Origin: Duganella sp. 1411
GTDB taxonomy: Bacteria; Pseudomonadota; Gammaproteobacteria; Burkholderiales; Burkholderiaceae_D
Assembly: GCF_017833525.1 (NCBI RefSeq)
Contig: NZ_JAFICD010000002.1
Location: 248,001 to 312,000, forward strand
Length of the DNA stretch: 64,000 nucleotides
Direction of reading: 5' to 3'
The notes beneath the pieces were generated by a model, which was not told the DNA's origin, did not search any database, and worked only from the letters and a program-made list of their open reading frames with translations. Position 1 is the first letter of the stretch; each line of letters opens with the position of its first letter. Positions 43,808-53,852 of this stretch are shown here, in pieces. The position numbers and the translations under genes were made by a program.

Positions 43808-45118
43808 TCAACACCCTTGCTGCGCCACCGGTTCTTCGTGCCTCGTAGCGAGGCGCCGTATGCGATCCTGCATGTCGTCCCGCGAACATCCGCTGTTGAC
43901 CAACACGCGAGTCAGATACTCGTAGAGCGCTTTCAAAGACGAGCAATAGATGCTCGGATTATCGAACCCGCGCCTCCTCGAGTAGCGGTGCTGAAGCAGG
44001 CCGCCACCGCAAATATCGCTCCATTCACATCCCCGGCATGCGGCCGGCAAGCTTGTTTGCGCAGCCTGCAATGTGCGCCAGGCCGGGTGCGCCAGCACAT
44101 CGTCATAGCCTTGGCCATCGACCGTAAGGCCGGTTTCCGCGAACTCGGGAGAATAAGTGCGGATCACGTCATCGGGGCACAGTTCCCCATTCGACGACAC
44201 ACACACCTGGTGCGAGGGCGAAAAGAGCATGGCTTTACGCTTGTACAATTCATCATTCAGAATCGGACCAACGAATTCATCAATGAGCCGCACATAAAGT
44301 CCCCGTTCCGTACTGCTCGCCCACGCCTCAGCCAGCCCGAGCAGAAACCGGGTGCAGCCTTCAATCACCGCGCGATTGAGCGGGACGGCATCATGGGTCA
44401 GGTCCGGCAGCAGGAAACTCAGCGCTTTCGCCTTCATCGTTTCCACGAAATGACGGAAAATCATGCCGCCATCCTGATTCGGGGCCACCACACACAGGAT
44501 CGAAGGTTCTTCAATCCGGCCCGCCAGCGCGGCCTCGCGCAAAAGGTTCCAGCCGCGCAGCGATTCGGCATAACTGCCCTCGCCGCCCTTCGTAATCCGC
44601 GTCTTGTCGTGCACCTCGGGCGGTCCGTCAAAACTAACCCCCACGCGTATCCGCAGTTCCTCAAACAGGTCGATCCAACCCGCGTCGACCAACACACCAT
44701 TCGTCTGCAGGACCAGGGTCAGTTCAGGCTCGTCCCCCAGGGCCGCGCGCAAGGCCGAGCACATCGCCTGAAGGGCGGCCCGCTTCATCAGCAGCGGTTC
44801 GCCACCGTGAAGTCCGATCCGGACCAGGTTGATTCCGGTCGCTTGCTTCATGTCCTTGACGAACCGGATGACCTGCTCTACGGTCACGGCCCCCATCAGG
44901 GGTGGGTGCGTCTTGTACGATTCGTCGCCCCCAAAGAAGAAATAGCAATAGGGACACGCTAGGTTGCACCGCTCGGTCACCTTCAGAATCACACTGATGT
45001 GTGCGTACCGATGCGCTGGTTTTTTGTGCTGTGCTACCAAGTTGCCCATATTCGCCCTGTTTTCAAAATGACCGCCCTCGCTCGACAAATCCTCAACGGC
45101 TTGGGACACCGATTTCAC
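43808..45118 (-). CDS. Radical SAM/SPASM peptide maturase 1
   Basis: 436-residue radical SAM enzyme. The cluster-binding CNLACPYC motif has Cys51, Cys55 and Cys58; SAM-binding GGEPLL follows. The C-terminal SPASM-like region has CRGCEWSDIC and a later YCSSL Cys, plus an additional pair in VCVSSNGELCPDD that the other two enzymes here lack. Enzymes of this kind install C-C, C-N or ether crosslinks or epimerise residues in RiPP precursors. It follows maturase 2 by 28 bases and precedes the precursor gene by 131. Alternative internal starts (Met24) exist. It is roughly half identical by eye to the other two maturases. Confidence 0.88.
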   Translation of the reverse strand: MKSVSQAVEDLSSEGGHFENRANMGNLVAQHKKPAHRYAHISVILKVTERCNLACPYCYFFFGGDESYKTHPPLMGAVTVEQVIRFVKDMKQATGINLVRIGLHGGEPLLMKRAALQAMCSALRAALGDEPELTLVLQTNGVLVDAGWIDLFEELRIRVGVSFDGPPEVHDKTRITKGGEGSYAESLRGWNLLREAALAGRIEEPSILCVVAPNQDGGMIFRHFVETMKAKALSFLLPDLTHDAVPLNRAVIEGCTRFLLGLAEAWASSTERGLYVRLIDEFVGPILNDELYKRKAMLFSPSHQVCVSSNGELCPDDVIRTYSPEFAETGLTVDGQGYDDVLAHPAWRTLQAAQTSLPAACRGCEWSDICGGGLLQHRYSRRRGFDNPSIYCSSLKALYEYLTRVLVNSGCSRDDMQDRIRRLATRHEEPVAQQGC

Positions 45119-45146
45119 TTGCGCGCCGCTGCAACACGATGCCGTC

Positions 45147-46418
45147 CTACGGCGCCGCAGCAGGATGATGCATCGAAGCGGAGGACTTCATCTCAGCCAG
45201 ATACTGGAGGCGCTGGTCCAGCCGCTCCGCGGGAATCCCTCCTTGCACCAGCCGGGCACAGATATACGAGTGCAACCGGTACAGTGCCGAGCAATACACC
45301 GACCGATTCTCAAAGCCATTCCTGATGGAGAAACGGTGCTTTTTTTCACCACCACGACAGATGCCTCGCCAGACACATCCATCGCAGGCATCGGGCAAGG
45401 CCGTCGTCGCCTGCATCATTTCTTGGTAAAACTCGCTGGTTTGCAAATCGGCGTAACGATGCCGGGCGATGTTGTAACCCGTATCCCGGAAGCGCATGGC
45501 AAGGGGGCGGTAGGAGTCATCCGGCCCTAAATCGCCATTCGACGAGACTGTGAAAAGACGGACCTCCGGGTGCAGCACGGCAGGGATGGATTCATCCAGC
45601 CTCGCCAATAATGGCTTGGTGATGTCGCGTATAAAGCGGACGCGCAGCCCGGGGTCGGCCCGGCTGAACCACTCTTCGCAGACTTCGATCAGATAATCTC
45701 CGCATTGCTCCACAAATTTCCTGGTCGCGCTCAAGGAATTGTGGGTCACGTCCGGCAGAAGAAAATCGATATTCCGAACGTTCAAGTTATCTATGAAATG
45801 GCGGAACATCTGGCGCCCGGACTGGCCCGGCGCGACGACACACAGCACCCCAGGCACGGGCATCCGACCGGCGTGGGCGGCGTCCAGCAGCATCCGCCAG
45901 CCTCGCTCGGATTCGGCATACGTGCCGCGCCCCTTTCGGTTAATCCGCGTCCGGTTGTGCGCTTCCGCGTCGCCGTCAAAACTCATTCCGACGGAAAAGC
46001 TGAATTTCGCAAGCAACTCTACCCACTCCCGGTCGATCAACACACCATTCGTCTGCACGGTCAACCGCAATTCGCATCTGTCACCGAGCTCGTTAATAAG
46101 CGTGTTACAGACTCGTTCGAAATACGCCTTTTTGAGCAACAGGGGCTCCCCGCCGTGAAAACAAATCTGCACCGTCTTCACGCCATGCCGTTCGATGGCG
46201 TCGTGAATGAACCGGAGCATGCCTTCGACCGTGCCCATCGGAACAATGGCGGGATGGTCACGATGCGTCTGGTCTTCACTGAAAAAGAAATAACAATACG
46301 GGCAGACAAGGTTGCATCGCTCGGTGACCTTGAAGACGAACACCATCAGCGGTACTTGGGCAAGGGGGGCGCCGTTTGCAGGGGACAGCATCTCATTTAT
46401 CATTTTCGCGCTCAGCAT
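45147..46418 (-). CDS. Radical SAM/SPASM peptide maturase 2
   Basis: 423-residue radical SAM enzyme paralogous to the neighbour. Cys35, Cys39 and Cys42 form CNLVCPYC; GGEPLLLKK and VQTNGVLI are conserved. SPASM-like Cys: CDGCVWRGIC and YCSAL; the region that carries two extra Cys in maturase 1 reads TVSSNGDLGPDD here. It starts 7 bases inside the companion gene, so companion and maturase are translationally coupled, the same arrangement as the third maturase and its companion in operon 2. Probably acts on one or both precursors. Confidence 0.88.
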   Translation of the reverse strand: MLSAKMINEMLSPANGAPLAQVPLMVFVFKVTERCNLVCPYCYFFFSEDQTHRDHPAIVPMGTVEGMLRFIHDAIERHGVKTVQICFHGGEPLLLKKAYFERVCNTLINELGDRCELRLTVQTNGVLIDREWVELLAKFSFSVGMSFDGDAEAHNRTRINRKGRGTYAESERGWRMLLDAAHAGRMPVPGVLCVVAPGQSGRQMFRHFIDNLNVRNIDFLLPDVTHNSLSATRKFVEQCGDYLIEVCEEWFSRADPGLRVRFIRDITKPLLARLDESIPAVLHPEVRLFTVSSNGDLGPDDSYRPLAMRFRDTGYNIARHRYADLQTSEFYQEMMQATTALPDACDGCVWRGICRGGEKKHRFSIRNGFENRSVYCSALYRLHSYICARLVQGGIPAERLDQRLQYLAEMKSSASMHHPAAAP

Positions 46419-47641
46419 TCAGTTTCAGCTATCGGGGACAAGACCGCCTCTCTTGCGCTCAGAAATCGGGACGCGTCGCGGGCCAGGGGCGCCATCACTT
46501 CGGCGTCAAAGTCGCCCCCCGGGTATCGTGCATCGAAGGCTTCTCGCTCTTCGGTCACACAGCCGAAGTGGCCCTCATCCGTGCGAATGAAATCGAAGAA
46601 GTCGTAGATTTCCTCGAACAGATCAAGCTCTACTTTGTCTTGCGGATAGAACCCGTCCAACTCGGCCAGCGCCTTGTGCAGTTGGTAGCCGTGCAGGCAG
46701 CGCAATATCTCGCCCATGCGTCGTTTCCGCGCGGCCATGTCCGGTTCTGCGACCCGGGCAAAGCCGCGCCGCTCCATAAAGGCCAGCAACATGGCCGCCA
46801 CCAAGGTCGTATGGTAGAAACGCGCCCATTCTTCATCAGGACATCTGGTGAGGAAACGCCCCTCCGATTCGGATGGCCGCTGTTGACTGCCCACCACGCC
46901 CGTCCGCGCCAGTTCCTCGACAATCGCATCGAACAGGAGCGACACGGTAGGACTGTCGCAGACCGGATCGGCCAAAGCGCAGATCGCAAGCTCGGCGCCG
47001 AGGTCGAAGTCCGAACTGGCCAAGGCCCGGCACAATCCCCCTTCGATTGCGCTACCGAGCTTTTCATCTCGCGACAAGTCGATGGCGCCGCCGGCAGCAA
47101 GACGGAAGATCACGGTGCCCGCCATCGCGTAAAAAGCATTCCGGTCGCTGTGGATCGCTGACGGCGGCAACCTGACGCTGGACACCCGCAACACCTCTTC
47201 GGCACTAACCGGCGGTGCGACATGCGCGTACTGGCAGGCCAGCAGCAAATCCAGCTGGCGGCACGGCACCACTTCGGTGTGCCAGCAAAAGCGGCCGCCG
47301 ATCGCCGTCTGCAAGCGCAGTTTGCGCGCCGCGCCAAGAGGCCGGTGCCGCAGCGCATACGCCAGGATGTGCGCACACATCATGCTGCGCGCGGCCGAGC
47401 GACAACACCAGTCCAGCAGCGGCTCGCTGCACAGCTGCGTGACGCGTGCACCCAGATGGGCGCCTTGCGCCGTCGCAGCCAATTCCAACGCATCGAGCCA
47501 GATCAGGTAGAGCGCCGCTTCATTCAGGCATTTCACCCTGAACAACCGCGCCTCGTACGGCTCCTGCGGCCGCAATTCAAGCCGGCCCAGATGACTGAGC
47601 AGCCAATCCTCGATCACAGCGCGCCAGGTGCTCGTTTCCAT
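46412..47641 (-). CDS. Companion protein 1 of the radical SAM maturase (unknown family)
   Basis: 409-residue, largely helical protein without signal peptide. It is a clear paralogue of the protein at 61597-62856: shared segments include KCLNEAALYLIWLD/KCLNELAFYLNWRD, GGRFCWHTEVVPCRQLDLLLAC/SGRFSWHTELLACRQLELLLAC, and EGGLCRALASSDFDLGAEL/EGGLCRAIAASDLDLALEL. Both precede and overlap a radical SAM gene. It may bind the leader peptide, hold the substrate or act as an accessory subunit; no known domain is recognised. The start at 47641 is chosen for its GGAG site six bases upstream; Met at 47656 is possible. Confidence 0.75.
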   Translation of the reverse strand: METSTWRAVIEDWLLSHLGRLELRPQEPYEARLFRVKCLNEAALYLIWLDALELAATAQGAHLGARVTQLCSEPLLDWCCRSAARSMMCAHILAYALRHRPLGAARKLRLQTAIGGRFCWHTEVVPCRQLDLLLACQYAHVAPPVSAEEVLRVSSVRLPPSAIHSDRNAFYAMAGTVIFRLAAGGAIDLSRDEKLGSAIEGGLCRALASSDFDLGAELAICALADPVCDSPTVSLLFDAIVEELARTGVVGSQQRPSESEGRFLTRCPDEEWARFYHTTLVAAMLLAFMERRGFARVAEPDMAARKRRMGEILRCLHGYQLHKALAELDGFYPQDKVELDLFEEIYDFFDFIRTDEGHFGCVTEEREAFDARYPGGDFDAEVMAPLARDASRFLSAREAVLSPIAETEC

Positions 47642-48253
47642 CCTATACTCCATCATTGATACCGTCAGGGGGCGCCATCAGCTGCGGCGCCACGCACGCC
47701 AGTCGGCGGTATATAAAAGATCCCGTAGATTCCAAACCACTTTGCAGTATTATTGGAAATCATCCTTCGCCGACTTAGCTACCGCTGGGCGCAAGCGCGT
47801 CAAATCGCTTTTTAATTCAAATTAAAACCAGCGCACTTTCGCGAAAGGTATTTTTCACCGCTTTGCGATCTCAAACATCACGCACATCGGATGTACAATC
47901 ATGCATTCGCCTGAAGTTTCGGAACAATTTTACAACCATAAAAAATAACTGCTCATTCAAAACGAAATAATCACGACATTGATCAAAAGTAAATTGAAGA
48001 CAGTTTTTATTTTATTAATGTAGGATGCCGACATCCCTTTCAAAGCCATATCGACTCAAAAGGTATTTTTCTTCTCCCATTTTTCCCGTCGTCACTTAAA
48101 TCAGAACTTCTTCACGATTTAAATCCGCCCGAGTTCGGACATAAACTGAGCACCCGCGACGCCTTGTAAAGTGCACGGCTCAGCGTATTAAGGTCTTCGT
48201 GCCCGAGACGCGCCCGCGTCACCCAGGAACCGGCCCGGTGAGCCTGCGCCGCA
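47642..48253. other. 612-base AT-rich region upstream of peptide operon 1
   Basis: Noticeably AT-rich (particularly 47740-48120) compared with the surroundings and likely to hold the operon 1 promoter. It includes TTGATCAA near 47980. No single convincing promoter, repeat or gene was found. Confidence 0.55.
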
Positions 48254-50431
48254 TCAGAACTGGATCCCGGCATTGAGGCGCACCGCAAGTGACGAGGGTG
48301 TGCGTGACCAGCTCTCGCTTACGCCATCGGCATTTTGGTAGCGCGAATACTTTCTGGTATCGACGCCCAGGGCATTGGCCACCGAGATCTTGACGTCGAA
48401 CCCTTTGCGGATGGTGTACTGCACGTAGGCGTCCAGGTCTCGGCGGGCTTGCAGGCGCCGGCTTTGCTCCTCCGAGATCCGCACGCCCCCGCCACCTCGC
48501 AACGCAAAGTTGAAACCCATCGTCATGCGATCCGCCTTGTAGTCGGCGCCGATGGTGGCGCTCCACGGAATCTGGTCATCAATCCGATTATCCGGTCCAG
48601 GCACCGAATCCACCTTGGACCAGTTGCGGTTCACATTGAAGCGCAAGTCGACGTTTGGAATGTGTGTTCCACTCAAGACGGCTTTGAGCGGAAACTTGGC
48701 GTCCATATCGAGTGTGCGCACGACAGCATTGCCATCGTTGACTGGCTGGACCAGCCAGCGGCCCTGGGCGTCCTGTGACAGCGTGCTTCGTATGTAATTG
48801 CTCAGTTTTCGTATGGAAGTCCCGAGCGAGAATACCGCGCCCCGGGTCCAGAAGTGCTCATAAGTCAGGTCGACGCCATTGGCCAGTTCGGGTTTCAGCG
48901 CCGGATTGCCGCTGCTGTCCGGGGTGAAACGGGTGTTCACATCTGCGTCCCAGCGCCGCGCGCTCAGCTGCGAAGTTTGCGGCGCCTTGAAAGTACGCGT
49001 CAGGGCCAGCCGGAACTGACGACCACTCTGGTCCGGGAACTTATACAGCGTATGTGCAATGGGACTCAGCACACGGCTGCTCGACGCGAATTGGCTTAAG
49101 CCGGTTCCTTTGCTGGTGGTGCGGATCTCTTCATCGCGTACCCCCAGGTAAGCCGACCAGTTGGCGGTCAGGTTCCATTCATCTTGGATGAATGCGGCCC
49201 TGCGGCTCAGGACTGGGTTGAAATATTCGTTGATATGGTCTGGCATCTCACCGATATAGCCCTCGATGCGCTTGACCGTATCTTTCGTCTCATCGTGGCT
49301 GTATTGCCAACCCATGGTCAGCGCGTGCCCATCCAGGACACTGCGCGTATATTTGCCACTGCTGCCGACACTCGGGAAGCGTGTATGGCCGTCGCGAAAG
49401 CGACGCAACTGGAGCGCATCGTCGACGGTGGCCGAAATGACGTCGATGACACTATCAAAATGGCCATCGGAGGCATTCAGCTTGGCATCCAGTTTCCCGC
49501 CCCAGAGCTTGGTGATCCAGTTAATCTCCATCGAGCCGAACACGCCGCTGAAGTCGTTACGGCTGTGCCCTTGGATAAAGTCGGGGGCGGGAAAGGTACC
49601 TATCAGGTTGTCGTTCCGGCTTTGGTAAAGATTGTTTCCTCGCTGAGCCTGTATGTTAGCACTGACATTCAACTGCTCGTCCGCGGCAACCTTCCAATTC
49701 AGGCGTGGCTGGATACTCGCCGTCGAATTGTCGCCTGCCGACTTGCTTTCGGAATCGCGCAATTGCACGACGGTGGAGTCGGGCGTTTGGAAGCGGTCGG
49801 TCTGGCTGCCGGGCACATCCTGAGAATTATGCTGGAAAGCGCCATTGAGGACCCAGGACACATCGCCACTGCGATCGGCGCGGGTTGCGTTGACAAACGC
49901 ATTGCGCCGCTCTGTCGAACGGCTGGAACTCAACCGCAGGTCCCGCTGGAACTTGCTGGAAGCCTTCTTCAGGACGATATTGACCGTGCCGGCGATCGCC
50001 TGCGTCGAATATTCGGCCGATGCCGCGCGGATGATCTCGATGCGCTCGATCTGGTCCGGCGCCAAAGCGTCCATCGAGAACCCTGGCGGTGGTCGCGCCC
50101 CATCGACGAGTATCTGGGTATAGCCACTGCCAAGTCCCCGCATGCGGATGGTGCTGCCGGTAACGGTCACGCCGGGCGCTCGCTTGAGCACGTCATAGAT
50201 ATTCGTATCGCCATATCGAAGGATCTCTTGCTGGGTGATAACCGATTTGGCGGCCGTATCATCCCGGCGGGGATCGTAATCATCCACTTTGGCCTTGACT
50301 TCGACCTTGGCCACGGGAGCGGCCGGTGTTGGATCGGCAGCGACTGCAACACTCACAGGCTCCGCAGCGCGGGCGCTAATGCAGACGCTGATGAGTAAGC
50401 CGGCGGCGCGAACAGGACAAGACATGGGCAT
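48254..50431 (-). CDS. TonB-dependent receptor within the peptide gene cluster
   Basis: 725-residue outer-membrane receptor with signal peptide (about 1-20, ending ARAAEP), plug domain with DVLKRAPGVTVTG, IRMRGLGSGYTQILVDG and GTVNIVLKKASSK, and a barrel ending in LAVRLNAGIQF. It belongs to the ferric-siderophore/colicin-receptor-like group by plug sequence, though no ligand can be named. Located between the two peptide operons on the same strand. Possible roles: uptake of the mature peptide or of a metal/siderophore complex connected with it, or immunity. Either of two nearby ATGs (50431, 50425) may be the start. Confidence 0.88.
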   Translation of the reverse strand: MPMSCPVRAAGLLISVCISARAAEPVSVAVAADPTPAAPVAKVEVKAKVDDYDPRRDDTAAKSVITQQEILRYGDTNIYDVLKRAPGVTVTGSTIRMRGLGSGYTQILVDGARPPPGFSMDALAPDQIERIEIIRAASAEYSTQAIAGTVNIVLKKASSKFQRDLRLSSSRSTERRNAFVNATRADRSGDVSWVLNGAFQHNSQDVPGSQTDRFQTPDSTVVQLRDSESKSAGDNSTASIQPRLNWKVAADEQLNVSANIQAQRGNNLYQSRNDNLIGTFPAPDFIQGHSRNDFSGVFGSMEINWITKLWGGKLDAKLNASDGHFDSVIDVISATVDDALQLRRFRDGHTRFPSVGSSGKYTRSVLDGHALTMGWQYSHDETKDTVKRIEGYIGEMPDHINEYFNPVLSRRAAFIQDEWNLTANWSAYLGVRDEEIRTTSKGTGLSQFASSSRVLSPIAHTLYKFPDQSGRQFRLALTRTFKAPQTSQLSARRWDADVNTRFTPDSSGNPALKPELANGVDLTYEHFWTRGAVFSLGTSIRKLSNYIRSTLSQDAQGRWLVQPVNDGNAVVRTLDMDAKFPLKAVLSGTHIPNVDLRFNVNRNWSKVDSVPGPDNRIDDQIPWSATIGADYKADRMTMGFNFALRGGGGVRISEEQSRRLQARRDLDAYVQYTIRKGFDVKISVANALGVDTRKYSRYQNADGVSESWSRTPSSLAVRLNAGIQF

Positions 50432-51190
50432 GGATATGGATACGAACGGGAGTGGCGAGAGTCTTTGCGGTCTCGGATCGGGCAAGGATACGAGGCCGCC
50501 CGCGTGTGTTAAAAATTGCACATTGAAATCTTAGCGCATTGGGCAATATTGATTAATCAAACAAATGATTGTTGTCAGACCCGACCCGCCTCCAAGACGT
50601 GTTTGGCTTGCGCCCAATTGGATACCGATTGGCGCCCCGTCCGCGGTCCAAATATTATTTCGATGGGAATCCGGGAGGCAACTGTTTTTAAAAAATAATC
50701 ACCAAAATGAGTGACAAATAAAATCAAGTGGAAATGTGTGAGATTCCCCATATTAAAAATACTGACAATCTATCTGAGCGCGGCAGCATCGGTTGACGCC
50801 AAAATTTTCCTTTGTTATCGACACGTCTAAAAACGGTGGGCATGCGCCGACACCCTTCAATTTCATTTTATTTCTTGGCGGGCGCCCGACGTCTCTCTTC
50901 GCGGCCCGACCTGCCTATTTTTCCCGCCAGCAGGGATTCATTTTCGCCGTCTTTGCGATGGCGGCGTTTCTGCGGAAATTCGCACATGCTTGACGGCGAC
51001 ATTTTTTTGCGATTACACTTAATTCTAATGAATCAATTTTCCTTCAATTCGTTAATTCGCCGAAATCGGTCGCGTCCGGGCCGCGTGCGCGCCGCCAGTG
51101 CACCGCTCAGCCAGCACTCGCTACCGCGCCCAATGAATATCGCCGCTGGCCCGTCGGCGCAGCGCCACTAACGACTAACCTGCCCCGCCC
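50432..51190. other. 759-base AT-rich divergent intergenic region
   Basis: Separates the TonB receptor gene (minus) from the GT92-like gene (plus). AT-rich around 50520-50790 and 50990-51060, so it probably holds both promoters. Only weak, implausible frames open here. No Fur-box-like sequence was recognised with confidence. Confidence 0.5.
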
Positions 51191-52039
51191 ATGCACGTTC
51201 TGCCCTCCCCTCTCAACCGTCCCGCGCCACACGCCTGCCAGTTGGCCGTGATGGCGATATTCCGTAACGAAGCGCATGTTCTGCGCGAGTGGCTTGAGCA
51301 TTACCTTCGCTTTGGCGTGGAGCGCTTTTATCTGATCAACAACAATAGTGACGACGGACACCTGGACGTTCTGGCACCGTACCTTGGGACTGGAACGGTG
51401 CACCTGTTCGAGTGTGAGCGTGACGGCTATCAGATCGGCGCCTACACCGAACTGTTGGCACACATCCGCGGCCGCGCGCACTGGCTGGGCATATTCGATC
51501 TGGACGAGTTCATCTACTCATGCGACGGCAAAGGGCTTCCCACCGTGCTGGCTCGCTTTGGCGATGCCGAGGCAGTACTGATTCCGTGGCTGAGCTTTGG
51601 TTCGTCCGGTCATCACGAGCAGCCCGCCTCGGTGGTGCATGGTTTCACGCGGCGCGGTCCGGCACAAATCAGCCGCTCATTTCTCAAACCGTTCGTGCGT
51701 CCTGACGCCATTTCCGAGATGTTGCATCACAATCCGCGCACCCATCTCGGCCGCAAGGTGCTGGCCGATGGCAGTCCGGTCGACGATGCGTCCTTTATTA
51801 ATCTGCACGAAGACCAACTTGACCGCTTCGCGCTGCTGAACAACCATTACCGCCTGCAAAGCCTGAGCTATTTCACACTCATCAAAACAGCACGTCCGGA
51901 GGTGCACGAGAGCGTGGCCCAACAGCGCAAAAAGCTCAGCTTCTTCAAGCAGAACGACGCCGTGTGGAACAGTATTTCCGATACCCGCCTGTCCGACCTG
52001 AGCGGGCTGGCGGTCGACGTACAAAAGGCCCTCGCATGA
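51191..52039 (+). CDS. GT92/GT2-like glycosyltransferase
   Basis: 282-residue protein with the GT92 (DUF23) pattern: VMAIFRNEAHVLREWLEHYLRFGVE, FYLINNNSDDG and the metal/nucleotide motif DLDEF (103-107), followed by a Trp/His/Arg-rich acceptor region. Predicted to transfer a sugar from a nucleotide-sugar in the cytoplasm. It could glycosylate the peptide, a cell-surface glycan, or a small molecule. The ATG at 51191 keeps the whole N-terminal beta-strand; a later Met at 51251 would cut it. Confidence 0.75.
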   Translation: MHVLPSPLNRPAPHACQLAVMAIFRNEAHVLREWLEHYLRFGVERFYLINNNSDDGHLDVLAPYLGTGTVHLFECERDGYQIGAYTELLAHIRGRAHWLGIFDLDEFIYSCDGKGLPTVLARFGDAEAVLIPWLSFGSSGHHEQPASVVHGFTRRGPAQISRSFLKPFVRPDAISEMLHHNPRTHLGRKVLADGSPVDDASFINLHEDQLDRFALLNNHYRLQSLSYFTLIKTARPEVHESVAQQRKKLSFFKQNDAVWNSISDTRLSDLSGLAVDVQKALA

Positions 52040-52121
52040 CGGCGGGCGGGTGGGCGACCGGCAAGCGCCGCGCATTCATCGTGAAGCGCCGGTGGAGCGC
52101 CCTCAAGGCGCACTTCTTCCA

Positions 52122-52820
52122 ATGAAGCCCATCGTCGTCGTATACACCTGCCTGACCGGTGCGCGCGAGCCGCTGCGCGAAGACCAGCACACCGGTGGCG
52201 CGCCACCCGCGCGCTTCCTGGCCTTCGTCGACGCTCCCGTGCCGACGTCCGTGTGGGAGCAGGCCGCGCTCGGGCCTCATGCGCAATCAGCGCGGCGCAC
52301 AGCCCGCCGCATCAAGCTGCTGGCACATCAGCACATCGACGCCCCCTATTCGCTTTGGCAAGACGCCAACGTGGCGCTGCGCGTACCGCTGGCACGGCTG
52401 TGCTCCGACTGGTTGAGCGACTGCGATCTCGCCGTATTTCGCCATCGCACCCGCGACTGTCTTTATGAGGAAGCCCGCGTGTGCAAGGAAAAGTTACTGG
52501 ACGCGCCAGAGCTCATCGATCGCCAGACCGCGCGCTACCGCGCCGACGGTTTTCCGGCACACGCGGGTCTGGCCGAGACCTCGGTACTCCTGCGTCGTCA
52601 CAGCACGCGCATGGAGCGCTTTAACGAACTGTGGTGGGAAGAACTGTCGGCCGGTTCGGTGCGAGACCAGATCAGCTTCATGGTAGCGGCCCGGCGTGCC
52701 GGGATCCGCGTGCGACTGATCACGCCGACAAAATTCGAGCACCCATACTTTTCCATGACGGTTCGCCCTCCCGGTCCCGAGCCGATACGCCTTCAGACCG
52801 CCGCGGCGAACACCAGATAA
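52122..52820 (+). CDS. DUF616 (TOD1/MUCI70-like) glycosyltransferase-domain protein
   Basis: 232-residue protein resembling the DUF616 family: VVYTCLTGAREPLRED, LLAHQHIDAPYSLWQDANVALR, FRHRTRDCLYEEARVC and SVRDQISFMVAARRAG. Members in plants act in cell-wall glycan synthesis; bacterial ones are linked to polysaccharide or peptide decoration. The ATG at 52122 begins the first beta-strand directly. It lies 82 bases after the GT92-like gene and overlaps the end of a convergent gene by 28 bases. Confidence 0.7.
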   Translation: MKPIVVVYTCLTGAREPLREDQHTGGAPPARFLAFVDAPVPTSVWEQAALGPHAQSARRTARRIKLLAHQHIDAPYSLWQDANVALRVPLARLCSDWLSDCDLAVFRHRTRDCLYEEARVCKEKLLDAPELIDRQTARYRADGFPAHAGLAETSVLLRRHSTRMERFNELWWEELSAGSVRDQISFMVAARRAGIRVRLITPTKFEHPYFSMTVRPPGPEPIRLQTAAANTR

Positions 52821-53722
52821 CGCGCGGCGATAGCCTCTATGCGCAAGCGCGGCGCGACCTGCGCCGCATACGTGGAAATCATGCGCGCGTAGGCAGCGCT
52901 GCTCCAGGTCGCGGTATCGGCGAAGCTGCACAGATCGACTCCATCTGCCAGCATATGGGCATGTAAAGGACTGTCGCGATTGATCGCGGCCGGTATGCCG
53001 GAGGCGGTGTACTTCTGCAGCTTGGTTGGCGGCTTAAAGCGCTGATTGAAGTCGTCCACGTGCTTGTAGTCGAAGGCGGCACAGCAGGCGCGCAACATGT
53101 CCGCCTGGCGTGCTTCGGTCCACTCATGAATCGCCATGCCTGGTAGCCGCAACGGCATGGCGAAGTCCATCTCCAGCTGCAATTGCTGTCCCAGTCGACA
53201 GGCGGCAGCGACCGCAGACGGGGTTCTGTAGTCCGTCAGTACGTCGATCGGAATATCGATTCCCTCGCGGGCCATGTGTAGAACTATGTATGGCAGATAC
53301 TGATAGCCGCCAACCCAAAGCGGCCCGCTGGTAGGCGAGCGCGACGCGCAGTCGATGCCGTACTTGTTGTAATGGTCTACCGTCATGACCGGTACGCCGG
53401 AGAAGAATGCGCGCATGGTGTGGAGATGAACCACAACCAGCCTGCAAATAGCATGGAACGCCGCATGCGCGGCAATATCCGCCTCGCTCGCATACTGATC
53501 AACCGGTAGATAGATGATTCTGGCGCGCTTGTCGACCAACCGCGCGCACGATTGACGATCCGGCGGCGCCTTGACCCAGAACACGATGGCATCGTTGGCA
53601 ATATCGTCGACTCTGGAAAAGTAGCGCACGTCGTGAGCGCAGCGCAGCTGTTCGGCCACATCCTGTCCGACCCAATACCACGAAGGTAGCGGCCGCACGG
53701 GACCAAAGTACAGACGGGACAT
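52793..53722 (-). CDS. Glycosyltransferase-like protein (GT4/GT1-type C-terminus)
   Basis: 309-residue protein. The C-terminal half has RFKPPTKLQKYTASGIPAAIN, the nucleotide-binding pattern of GT-B glycosyltransferases (fixed K-x-x-x-Y/E-A-x-x-x-G-x-P). The N-terminal half has DAIVFWVKAPP and ARIIYLPVDQY. Specificity unknown. It lies 130 bases after the C39 peptidase exporter gene on the same strand and may be the last gene of operon 2. Confidence 0.6.
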   Translation of the reverse strand: MSRLYFGPVRPLPSWYWVGQDVAEQLRCAHDVRYFSRVDDIANDAIVFWVKAPPDRQSCARLVDKRARIIYLPVDQYASEADIAAHAAFHAICRLVVVHLHTMRAFFSGVPVMTVDHYNKYGIDCASRSPTSGPLWVGGYQYLPYIVLHMAREGIDIPIDVLTDYRTPSAVAAACRLGQQLQLEMDFAMPLRLPGMAIHEWTEARQADMLRACCAAFDYKHVDDFNQRFKPPTKLQKYTASGIPAAINRDSPLHAHMLADGVDLCSFADTATWSSAAYARMISTYAAQVAPRLRIEAIAARYLVFAAAV

Positions 53723-53852
53723 GATAGGGGCCTCGTGATGATACTGTCAGTATGAATGGGTGACATGCAACTGGCTCACAACGTCCGAAGTGAGCGCTGA
53801 CTGAAGAGCGAATCCCGGGCACTTTTTTCTGCGTAACTTAAGCCAGCCTCCA

